Positions 1-5,278 of a stretch of 7,728 bases of DNA are shown here, piece by piece (within the stretch, counting starts at the first letter, position 1; each line of letters opens with the position of its first letter). The notes beneath the pieces are model-generated. The model did no database searches. It saw only the letters and a program-made list of their open reading frames with translations, and had not been told where the DNA came from. Position numbers and translations under genes: made by a program. Origin of the DNA: Lachnoclostridium sp. UBA1241 (GTDB lineage Bacteria; Bacillota; Clostridia; Lachnospirales; Lachnospiraceae); NCBI GenBank assembly GCA_002308955.1, contig DBWJ01000047.1, positions 1-7,728 of the forward strand, given 5' to 3'.

Positions 1-162
1 TCCGATATCCGTCTTGCCATGACCGGTAACATCCGTAAGTACTTCGCAGAGCATCCGGATCATTTCGATCCCCGCCAGTACCTGAAGCCCGCTCGTCAGG
101 CCGTTAAGGACATGGTTGCTCATAAGATTAAGTACGTTCTCGGTTCCGATAATAAGATCTGA
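1..162 (+). CDS. fba: Class II fructose-bisphosphate aldolase, C-terminal fragment
   Basis: Only the last 53 codons are present; the gene enters from the left edge and stops with TGA at 160-162. Seen: the translation starts SDIRLAMTGNIRKYF, continues with FDPRQYLKPAR and ends LGSDNKI. Known: this is the conserved C-terminal tail of the zinc-dependent class II aldolases of Clostridia, cytoplasmic glycolytic and gluconeogenic enzymes that interconvert fructose-1,6-bisphosphate with dihydroxyacetone phosphate plus glyceraldehyde-3-phosphate. The metal- and substrate-binding residues lie upstream, outside the window, so they cannot be checked. Codon use (CGT, GGT, AAG, ATC) is of the highly expressed kind, unlike the GCG/GGA-rich genes that follow. 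A terminator starts about 40 nt after the stop, so this is the last gene of its transcript. Confidence 0.9.
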   Translation, partial: SDIRLAMTGNIRKYFAEHPDHFDPRQYLKPARQAVKDMVAHKIKYVLGSDNKI

Positions 163-204
163 GCGATAAGCGAGAGCTGACGCGCTAGCCTGAAAGGCAT
201 TATA

Positions 205-258
205 TGAACAGGAAAGGCTCCTGAAAACTTCATGTTTTCAAGGAGCCTTTTATGTTCA
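205..258 (+). terminator. Intrinsic terminator after fba
   Basis: A long hairpin: AAAGGCTCCT (213-222) pairs with AGGAGCCTTT (241-250), and GAAAAC (223-228) pairs with GTTTTC (234-239) around loop TTCAT, with A240 bulged. An outer pairing of TGAACA (205-210) with TGTTCA (253-258) extends the stem. The T-tract is short (TTTT, then A). It ends the fba transcript and separates it from the surface-protein operon. Confidence 0.85.
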
Positions 259-369
259 TGTAATATGCAGACGCAGTCCGCGCGCGTCAGCCGAGCGAAC
301 GGACACCGAGCGGGCTTTGCACGCGAGGGGAGCGAATCGCACACCCACCCCTGCCCGAAAAATTCCCGC
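259..369. other. G+C-rich intergenic segment, no credible gene
   Basis: No credible gene. Open frames cross here on both strands (232-561 +, 120-524 -), but they lack ribosome binding sites, run through the fba terminator or into the fba 3' end, and are low-complexity in translation. The segment is rich in CG and GAGCGAA-like words and contains a small imperfect hairpin, GCGGGC (310-315) with GCACGC (319-324) around TTT. The composition suggests a dispersed intergenic repeat, which is inference only. Confidence 0.4.
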
Positions 370-391
370 TTGACTTCGGGGTGCGGGTGTG
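340..391. repeat. Inverted repeat around the surface-operon promoter
   Basis: CACACCC (340-346) plus ACCCC (347-351) is complementary to GGGGT (378-382) plus GGGTGTG (385-391), with GC (383-384) bulged. The arms enclose the -35 hexamer at 370-375, and the right arm runs up to the -10 region. The placement would suit an operator or a DNA structure that controls promoter access. No regulator can be named. Confidence 0.5.
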
Positions 392-398
392 ATATTGT
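370..398 (+). promoter_or_regulatory. Probable sigma-A promoter of the surface-protein operon
   Basis: TTGACT (370-375), a 17-nt spacer, then TATTGT (393-398). The predicted start of transcription is near 405, which leaves an untranslated leader of about 200 nt before the first gene. A second TTGACA at 526-531 has no acceptable -10 element, so this is the best promoter in the gap. The -10 match is modest. Confidence 0.5.
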
Positions 399-404
399 TA
401 GTTC

Positions 405-607
405 ACCGATTCGGAAGGCGCAAATTCCGACGGGTTTCAACCGGTGTTTCGTGACACTTCTGAGAGCGACGCCGGTCGCATTTCTTCGGTCATATCGACC
501 GGAACTACCCACATACGAATGCACTTTGACAATTGATTTTTTCTGTTGTTTTTTGTTTTGATTACCGTAATTCTGCCTTTATGCAGGTACGGTTGAGAGG
601 TATTATC
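405..607 (+). promoter_or_regulatory. Structured 5' leader of the surface-protein operon
   Basis: If transcription starts near 405, the RNA can form four small hairpins in a row: TCGGAA (411-416) with TTCCGA (425-430); GTGT (444-447) with ACAC (454-457); GCGAC (466-470) with GTCGC (475-479) around a GCCG loop; and CGGTC (487-491) with GACCG (497-501). A U-rich run follows (536-559), then the ribosome binding site GAGAGG (595-600), 7 nt from the ATG. I recognise no known riboswitch class; in particular I do not see the cyclic-di-GMP riboswitch core. A regulatory leader is inferred from its length and structure. Confidence 0.4.
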
Positions 608-1990
608 ATGAAACAAACTAGAATACGATATGTGTCTGTTCTGCTGGTTGTTACGCTGCTGACGGGCGCCTTGTTTGCGTACTCCAGGTGGGGCATAGCG
701 CTGGCGGCAGACGATGACGGTGTGTTCACGGCGGACGACTTCGGGCGCGCGTACGCGAAGGCTCTGCTGTCACAGGTCGGAAGAGGCTACATGAGCGGAC
801 AGGGCTACCACGTGGAGACCGGGGGCACTCCGGAGCAACCCGCTAGGATTATCGACGAGGCCTTTGACTGCTACGGATATGTGCTGTCGGTTCTGATGGC
901 GATGGGCTACGATTACTTCGTCGATTCATCCGGCCGCCAATATGCGTTAAATGTGACGATCGGCGCCGGAGCAATCGACGGCGTGAACGGAATCATCTAT
1001 AACCATAAAACCGGGGACCGGGTGACGCTTCATCATAAGACCGATTCGAAGTATAATGTCACATTTACCGTAGGAGCGGTTGTCGATATGACGACTGAGA
1101 CGGAGGTGAAGACGGGGACGCTGGTGTTCTTCCTTACGAACAGCGCGAACAACCGCATGAGCGTCGGGAGCTTTACGGAGCACGAAGTGAGGGACCTGGG
1201 GCACGCGGCAGCGGCGCTGTTTGCGATGGAGAAGACGGACGGCATCACGCCCGAGAATTATAAGGCGACCGAGAACGCGCCGGGAGGGTACGAGCAGCTT
1301 CTTGCCGCGCTTGAAACCTCGTGGAACCGCGCGCGGGAGCAGATTGCGCTTCGTTTCGGCGAGAGCTATGCGCGGAAGGTGGACGGCGGAAGCGTCCGAA
1401 GTCTTAATCAGTACGGCTACTACACGCCGTATCTGTGGGATTCGCGCGGGCGCGGGTACCGGTTTGCCAACTCGGCGGACTACAAGAGGGGATTTACCGA
1501 CGGACACGCGTTTACGCATTTTACGACGCCGTATGACCGCATCTGGTCGGCGGAGTGTCTGAATCCGGAGCTCGGTGTGATCGTCAGCAACAACCCTTAT
1601 GGGAAGTCAGCCGGCAACACCCTTGCGGTGATGCTTGTACCGACGGATCTTAAGGGAAGCCTCGTCATCAACAAGGCGACCGACGCGCCGGCGGAAACGG
1701 CGCAGACCTACTGGTTTTACATCCGCGGACCGCGGTATGAGCGGTGGGTTCCGGTTACTGTGCGCGCAGGAGCAACAAGCGAAAGCGTAACGGTGAGCGG
1801 GCTTCTTGTCGGTGAGTACAGCGTGACGGAGGTCGCGGGCGAGGGGAGCACGCAGTCGGTTACAACGACGGGCGGCGTTCCTTATCTCGCAAGCGGCGAG
1901 GGGAAAGTTACGGTCCCGGCGGACGCTGCCGGGAGCATTACCGTAACCAACCGGATCACGAAGGTCCGGATTCGAAAGAGCGCAAAGTAA
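608..1990 (+). CDS. Secreted NlpC/P60-like cysteine-peptidase protein with a C-terminal CnaB domain
   Basis: 460 aa. The ATG at 608 is chosen because GAGAGG lies 7 nt upstream and the signal peptide then starts at residue 1 (hydrophobic core about 9-24, likely cleavage after ALA or LAA, 31-34); an in-frame ATG at 533 would add 25 residues before it. Residues about 45-205 fit an NlpC/P60-like papain fold: SQVGRGY (55-61), FDCYGYV with candidate nucleophile Cys88 (the usual motif is DCSG, here DCYG), GTLVFF (170-175) in place of GDLVFF, and GHAAAALF with candidate His199. Such enzymes cleave peptidoglycan stem peptides. Residues about 349-449 form a CnaB/SpaA domain with Lys356, Glu408 and Asn448 placed for an isopeptide bond. 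The protein ends TKVRIRKSAK, which resembles the first strand of a further CnaB domain. There is no LPXTG-type signal or C-terminal membrane segment. The middle part (210-345) is not recognised. CnaB is fairly sure; peptidase activity is inferred. Confidence 0.65.
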   Translation: MKQTRIRYVSVLLVVTLLTGALFAYSRWGIALAADDDGVFTADDFGRAYAKALLSQVGRGYMSGQGYHVETGGTPEQPARIIDEAFDCYGYVLSVLMAMGYDYFVDSSGRQYALNVTIGAGAIDGVNGIIYNHKTGDRVTLHHKTDSKYNVTFTVGAVVDMTTETEVKTGTLVFFLTNSANNRMSVGSFTEHEVRDLGHAAAALFAMEKTDGITPENYKATENAPGGYEQLLAALETSWNRAREQIALRFGESYARKVDGGSVRSLNQYGYYTPYLWDSRGRGYRFANSADYKRGFTDGHAFTHFTTPYDRIWSAECLNPELGVIVSNNPYGKSAGNTLAVMLVPTDLKGSLVINKATDAPAETAQTYWFYIRGPRYERWVPVTVRAGATSESVTVSGLLVGEYSVTEVAGEGSTQSVTTTGGVPYLASGEGKVTVPADAAGSITVTNRITKVRIRKSAK

Positions 1991-2046
1991 AAGGCGCGAA
2001 ATGGCACGAAATAAACGAAAGAGCGCAAAGTTAAGGCGCAAAATGA
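1973..2046. repeat. Imperfect tandem duplication at the 3' end of the first surface gene
   Basis: A block of about 30 bp starting CGAAAGAGCGCAAAGT occurs at 1973 and again at 2016, a 43-bp period. The first 16 bases are identical and the remainder (AAAAGGCGCGAAATG versus TAAGGCGCAAAATG) is nearly so. Copy 1 encodes the last residues and stop codon of the first gene. Copy 2 is non-coding and sits just before the next ribosome binding site. Confidence 0.75.
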
Positions 2047-2068
2047 GATAGGAGAAAGGATAGTTACT

Positions 2069-2770
2069 ATGAAAGGGAAATATAAAATATTCAAAGGCGC
2101 GGGACTCGCGCTGACGGGGTTACTGATTGTCTGCTTCGCTTTGTCATTTGCTTACGCGGCAGGAGACGCGAAGGGAGACCCATCGGGGGAGTATGATAAG
2201 AATTACCGCGTGACGACGGTCAAGAGCGTACGGAGCGGCGACGCGGTCGTCGGAGCGGTGTTACAGATTGTTGATAAGAACGGGACGGTCATCGAGGAGT
2301 GGACGAGCGGTGCCGGTGAGCACTCGCTGAACGCCCGCCTGATCGCGGGAGCAACGTACACGCTTCGCGAGAAGAGTGTGCCGGCCGGGTATGTGAAGGC
2401 GGCAGACGTCACATTTACCGTCAGTAAGGACGGAAGCGTTGACGCGGTCGACATGAAGGATGACTGGACGAAGGTTACGGTTCTCAAGTATTCCAATGCG
2501 ACGCACACGCTTGTCGCGGGAGCGGTTTTACAGATTATCGACGCCGATAACGGCGCGGTCGTTTACGAGTGGACGACCGACGGAACCGGCACGCGGTTTG
2601 AAGGCTTTCTGACCGCCGGGAAGAAGTACATTCTTCGTGAGAAGGCGGCTCCGGCCGGGTACACGGTGGCGGCGGATGTCGCATTTACCGTTTCGGCTTC
2701 CGGGGCGGAGGACACCGTTACGATGTACAACGATTACACGAAGGTGACGATCCGGAAGGTGGCAAAGTAG
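2069..2770 (+). CDS. Secreted protein with two CnaB (SpaA-like) domains
   Basis: 233 aa. GGAGAAAGGA (2051-2060) lies 8 nt before the ATG. A signal peptide covers residues 1-30 (core 11-28, cleavage near AYA/AG). Domain 1 (about 46-132) has the isopeptide triad Lys52, Glu101 and Asp131. Domain 2 (about 134-222) has Lys140, Glu191 and Asn221. Both carry the family motif LREKxxPAGY. The domains are about 89 residues apart and still match at DNA level (ggagcggt-tttacagatt at 2252 and 2519). After domain 2 the chain ends TKVTIRKVAK. Lys230 lies 9 residues after Asn221, the register seen between domain 1's Asp131 and domain 2's Lys140, so the tail looks like the first strand of an absent third domain. 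There is no sorting signal, C-terminal anchor or cysteine outside the signal peptide. Role inferred: extracellular structural or adhesive subunit working with its neighbours. Confidence 0.85.
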   Translation: MKGKYKIFKGAGLALTGLLIVCFALSFAYAAGDAKGDPSGEYDKNYRVTTVKSVRSGDAVVGAVLQIVDKNGTVIEEWTSGAGEHSLNARLIAGATYTLREKSVPAGYVKAADVTFTVSKDGSVDAVDMKDDWTKVTVLKYSNATHTLVAGAVLQIIDADNGAVVYEWTTDGTGTRFEGFLTAGKKYILREKAAPAGYTVAADVAFTVSASGAEDTVTMYNDYTKVTIRKVAK

Positions 2771-2788
2771 TGAAAGGCGGGGATTTGC

Positions 2789-3553
2789 ATGAAAAAGAGA
2801 CATCTGATTCCGCTTCTGTGCCTTGCCGTCGGGGTGACGGTCGCCGGGGGCGCGCATGCCGCGAAGCGGATCGACCGGATCCGGAAGGAGACGTCCGCGC
2901 GGATCGGCGTGTATAAGGCCGGGGAAGGCATCGCGGGCTCGACGCTTCAGGTAATCGACGAGAATGGTGTGGTTGTCACGGAGTGGAAAAGCACCGGGAA
3001 GGAGCACGTCATCAACGCGAAGCTGATTGCCGGAGCGACCTACCGGCTTCATGAGGTGAGGCCGCCGGACGGGTATCTTTTGGAGGAAGATATCACATTT
3101 ACCGTGAATCCGGACGGCAGCGTGAACGAGATCGTGATGGCGGACCCGCCGACGACAGCCGAGATTTCGAAGCTGGATGCCAAGACGAAGGACTTCGTGT
3201 ATCAGGCGGTGCTGCAGGTCAAAGACAGCAGGGGCTATGTGCTCGACGAGTGGGAGAGCGGCGGTGAGCCGCACCGGATCCGGGGAGCGCTGGCAGCAGG
3301 CGAGACGTACACCGTGCATGAGGTGAGCGCGCCGCCCGGATATAAGAAGGCCGAGGACATGACCTTCACGATGCCCGACACGGAAGAGCCGTACGCCGTC
3401 GCGTTTTACAACGTAAAGGACGACGCGGATTCGCCGCCGACGCCGACGACCGGAGACAAGATGAAAGTCTTCGCATTTATCGGAATCGGAAGCGCAGCGC
3501 TGCTTGCAATGGGAGTGTTTACGGTTGCCAGAAGACGGGTGAAAGAGCGGTAA
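2789..3553 (+). CDS. Wall-anchored two-CnaB surface protein with TPTTGD sorting signal
   Basis: 254 aa, starting 18 nt after the previous stop; the purine-rich AAGGCGGGGA just upstream serves as ribosome binding site. The signal peptide is residues 1-25 (cleavage near AHA/A). Domain 1 (about 37-119) has Lys43, Glu89 and Asp119. Domain 2 (about 123-209) has Lys128, Glu178 and Asn208. Both contain HEVxxPPGY-like motifs (HEVRPPDGY, HEVSAPPGY). A Pro/Thr linker follows, then TPTTGD (218-223), a membrane segment (226-247) and the basic tail RRRVKER. That is the layout of a cell-wall sorting signal. The pentapeptide is not LPXTG; it is closer to the xPxTG sites reported for clostridial class B sortases. 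This is the only protein of the operon that can be sortase-anchored, so it may be the base to which the other two attach (inference). No sortase gene is in view. Confidence 0.85.
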   Translation: MKKRHLIPLLCLAVGVTVAGGAHAAKRIDRIRKETSARIGVYKAGEGIAGSTLQVIDENGVVVTEWKSTGKEHVINAKLIAGATYRLHEVRPPDGYLLEEDITFTVNPDGSVNEIVMADPPTTAEISKLDAKTKDFVYQAVLQVKDSRGYVLDEWESGGEPHRIRGALAAGETYTVHEVSAPPGYKKAEDMTFTMPDTEEPYAVAFYNVKDDADSPPTPTTGDKMKVFAFIGIGSAALLAMGVFTVARRRVKER

Positions 3554-3658
3554 ATGCGACACCGCACGGCTCAAGGCAGGTGAAGAGCGCCCGGGAATGT
3601 TTCGAGGGGATGCATAGAGAGTTCACCGAGAGGGCTATGGACAGAAGAAAAAGTAAGC

Positions 3659-3696
3659 AAAGAAAGGGCCGTCGCCAAGCGATGGCTCTTTCTTTT
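3659..3696 (+). terminator. Strong intrinsic terminator ending the surface-protein operon
   Basis: A 17-bp stem around the loop CAA (3676-3678). The left arm is 3659-3675 (AAAGAAAGGGCC then GTCGC) and the right arm is 3679-3695 (GCGAT then GGCTCTTTCTTT), with two G-U pairs and no bulge. The U-rich 3' arm ends in TTTT. It lies 105 nt after the last surface gene. The A-rich left arm means it could also work on the opposite strand. Confidence 0.92.
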
Positions 3697-3749
3697 CGCC
3701 CTGCCCTCTTTGGTGGCTTGTGCTCATTTTTATGCCTTCCTTTTTGGGA
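3697..3749. other. Spacer between operon terminator and 53-bp repeat array
   Basis: T-rich, with no gene or site recognised. Together with the entries from 3750 to 4074 it covers the gene-free gap 3554-4093. The first part of that gap (3554-3658) is the 3' untranslated end of the surface operon, where I see nothing. Short open frames at 3580-3768 and 3710-3895 cross the terminator or the repeats and are not credible genes. Confidence 0.5.
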
Positions 3750-3961
3750 TTGCCTACTCAAACTTTAATCTCGCTTTTTCCGTAGGAACAAAAAGGGCGG
3801 AATTGCCTACGGGAAACGGATTTAAGATGTTTCGTGGGCTGCGTTTGCTTTTCATTTGCCTACGAATGATTTCATTGAACGAGTTTCGTTGGTAAATGAC
3901 AGAGCCACATGCATACGAAATATCGGGTATGAGCAAAACGGTAGGCGTGGGCTGTTTTTCC
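3750..3961. repeat. Four tandem 53-bp units, each a potential hairpin
   Basis: TTGCCTAC occurs exactly at 3750, 3803 and 3856, and a degenerate ATGCATAC occurs at 3909, so the spacing is exactly 53 bp each time. Each unit has a second conserved block at offset 32-37: GTAGG (3782), GTGGG (3834), GTTGG (3888) and GTAGG (3941). This block can pair with the CCTAC-type block at the start of the unit, so each unit folds into its own hairpin. The third is best: 11 positions of TTGCCTACGAA against TTCGTTGGTAA, with one mismatch and one G-U pair. The loops have diverged almost completely. A 53-bp period is not a multiple of three, which argues against coding. Function unknown: tandem RNA hairpins, protein-binding sites or a decayed mobile-repeat array are all possible. 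Confidence 0.7.
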
Positions 3962-3980
3962 GGGCGCACAAACCAAACGA

Positions 3981-4074
3981 CCGGCCCTGAAGCCAAAACA
4001 ATGGCTTTCTTGAAAAGCGGGCCGGCATATGATATACTATGCGCAGTATATGCAGTGCCGGCCCGATGGGCCGG
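3981..4074. repeat. Alternating CCGGCCC/GGGCCGG inverted repeats around the lipoprotein promoter
   Basis: CCGGCCC at 3981-3987, GGGCCGG at 4019-4025, CCGGCCC at 4058-4064 and GGGCCGG at 4068-4074. GGGCCGGCA (4019-4027) and TGCCGGCCC (4056-4064) form a perfect 9-bp inverted repeat. Nested symmetrically inside it is ATATACT (4032-4038) with AGTATAT (4045-4051), so the -10 box lies within one arm of a 46-bp palindrome. In RNA the last pair forms a 7-bp hairpin with loop GAT just upstream of the ribosome binding site. AAGCCA (3990-3995) and TGGCTT (4002-4007) make another small hairpin upstream of the -35. Confidence 0.8.
4010..4038 (+). promoter_or_regulatory. Sigma-A promoter of the TPR lipoprotein-hflX unit
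   Basis: TTGAAA (4010-4015), a 17-nt spacer and TATACT (4033-4038): near-consensus with optimal spacing. The predicted start is about 4045, giving a leader of about 50 nt. The -10 box is part of the palindrome listed at 3981-4074, so a dimeric regulator or a DNA structure could control it. Confidence 0.8.
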
Positions 4075-4093
4075 GACGTGGCGGAGGAGAGAC

Positions 4094-5278
4094 ATGAAAC
4101 GTTTTGTGGCGATTGTAAGTTTAATGCTGCTCGGGCTTCTTCTGGTCGCCTGCGGGAAGGATAAGATGACCGTGGAGGGCGAGAACGACAAGGGGCTCGG
4201 TTATTATGACTCCGGCGATTATGAGACGGCGCGGGAGTATTTTGAGCGCGCGCTGTCGCTTGAGCCGCGCAACAAGGAAGTGCTTAACAACTACGGCATG
4301 GCGCTGATTCAGCTGAAGGAGAACGACCTGGCGCTGGAGCAGTTTGACGCGGTTATCAATGAGAATGCGACCTCGCGGAAGGGGCAGAAGCTGAACAAGT
4401 TCGCCTACCGCGGCAAAGGCATCGCCTATATGCAGAAGCTTGAATTTCAGAACGCGCTCGACTGCTTCGTAGCGGCGCTTGCCATCAGCGCGGATTCCGA
4501 CTGGAACGTGGATATCATGTATTATAAGGCCAACGCGCAGGAGTGCCTCGGCGACACCGATACCGCCATCGAGACCTACGGCATGGTTTTGGAGATGGAT
4601 CCGGGCAACGTGCTTGCGCTTCTTGCCCGCGGCAATCTATACCGCGAGAAGGCGGACTACTCACGGGCCATCACGGACTATGAGGCCGTGCTTTCGAAGG
4701 ACAAGGACAACTACCACGCCTACATCGGACTCTACACGAGCTACCGCGACGAGGGCGAGGAGGAGAAGGCGGTGAAGGCGCTCGACAGCGCAAGCCGTCT
4801 GAAGATTGACAACAACGAAGACAAGTATCTGCTCGGGCAGGTGCATTTCTACCAGGGCAATTTCACCTCGGCGAAGATCGAGATGCAGAACGCCGTGGAG
4901 AACGGTTTCTCCGAGGCCAACTTCTTCCTTGCGGAGATTGCGATGGCGGAGGAGCAGTACGAGCAGGCAATTGAATACTATGACATTTACCGCGCAAGCA
5001 TCATCACCACATCGCCCACCGTGTGCAACCAGGAGGCGGTGTGCTACCTCGCGCTGTTCGACTACGACAACGCGCAGGAGATGATTAACCTCGGGCTTTC
5101 CTTCGGGGCTTCGGCGGCGCGCCAGCAGCTCCTTCGGAACCAGATTGCCGTCTACGAGGGGCGCTACGATTTCCAGGCGGCCTACGACGCCTTCCAGACG
5201 TACATCGTGGAGTATCCTTACGACGACGAGGCCATCGAGGAGTACAAATTCGTTAAGAAGAGATTAGGATATGATTGA
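4094..5278 (+). CDS. TPR-repeat lipoprotein
   Basis: 394 aa. GGAGGAG (4083-4089) precedes the ATG, and the next residues form a lipoprotein signal: MKR, a hydrophobic stretch 4-18 and the lipobox LVAC with Cys20 as the lipidated residue. An in-frame ATG at 3896 is rejected because it lies upstream of the promoter. From about residue 32 to the end the protein is a run of tetratricopeptide repeats, about nine or ten; typical ones are GLGYYDSGDYETAREYF (34-50), NDLALEQFDAV and ADYSRAITDYEAVLSKD. It should sit on the outer face of the membrane as a scaffold for protein-protein contacts; the partner is unknown. The stop codon lies inside the start of hflX (8-nt overlap), so the two are translationally coupled. 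No enzyme motif is seen. Confidence 0.88.
   Translation: MKRFVAIVSLMLLGLLLVACGKDKMTVEGENDKGLGYYDSGDYETAREYFERALSLEPRNKEVLNNYGMALIQLKENDLALEQFDAVINENATSRKGQKLNKFAYRGKGIAYMQKLEFQNALDCFVAALAISADSDWNVDIMYYKANAQECLGDTDTAIETYGMVLEMDPGNVLALLARGNLYREKADYSRAITDYEAVLSKDKDNYHAYIGLYTSYRDEGEEEKAVKALDSASRLKIDNNEDKYLLGQVHFYQGNFTSAKIEMQNAVENGFSEANFFLAEIAMAEEQYEQAIEYYDIYRASIITTSPTVCNQEAVCYLALFDYDNAQEMINLGLSFGASAARQQLLRNQIAVYEGRYDFQAAYDAFQTYIVEYPYDDEAIEEYKFVKKRLGYD

Noticed and set aside
405..510. Leader as a cyclic-di-GMP riboswitch
   Set aside because: The hairpin spacing and the conserved core sequences of the GEMM-I and GEMM-II classes are not present. No known class is assigned.
120..524. 134-aa open frame on the minus strand
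   Set aside because: It crosses the end of fba and the terminator, has no ribosome binding site and has a low-complexity basic translation. It is not a credible gene.
232..561. 109-aa open frame on the plus strand
   Set aside because: It begins inside the terminator hairpin, runs through the promoter and hairpin-rich leader, and has no ribosome binding site.
526..562. TTGACA at 526 as the operon promoter
   Set aside because: The hexamer is a perfect -35, but the next 16-19 nt lead only into a T-rich run with no TATAAT-like element. The 370-398 pair is better.
533..607. Upstream in-frame ATG (533) as start of the first surface protein
   Set aside because: No ribosome binding site there; it would place 25 residues in front of a well-formed signal peptide, and the ATG at 608 has a good ribosome binding site.
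2528..3574. 348-aa open frame antisense to the second and third surface genes
   Set aside because: It is a shadow of G+C-rich codon use in genuine genes with signal peptides and conserved CnaB domains. It has no ribosome binding site and its translation is basic low-complexity.
3580..3895. Short plus-strand open frames of 61-62 aa
   Set aside because: One runs through the strong terminator and the other through the 53-bp hairpin units. The repeat period is not a multiple of three and there is no ribosome binding site.
3750..3961. CRISPR array
   Set aside because: Only an 8-bp block is exactly conserved, the conserved parts pair within each unit, and there are no cas genes nearby.
3896..4093. 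Upstream in-frame ATG for the TPR protein
   Set aside because: It lies upstream of the promoter and would bury the lipoprotein signal; the ATG at 4094 has a strong ribosome binding site and is followed at once by the signal peptide.
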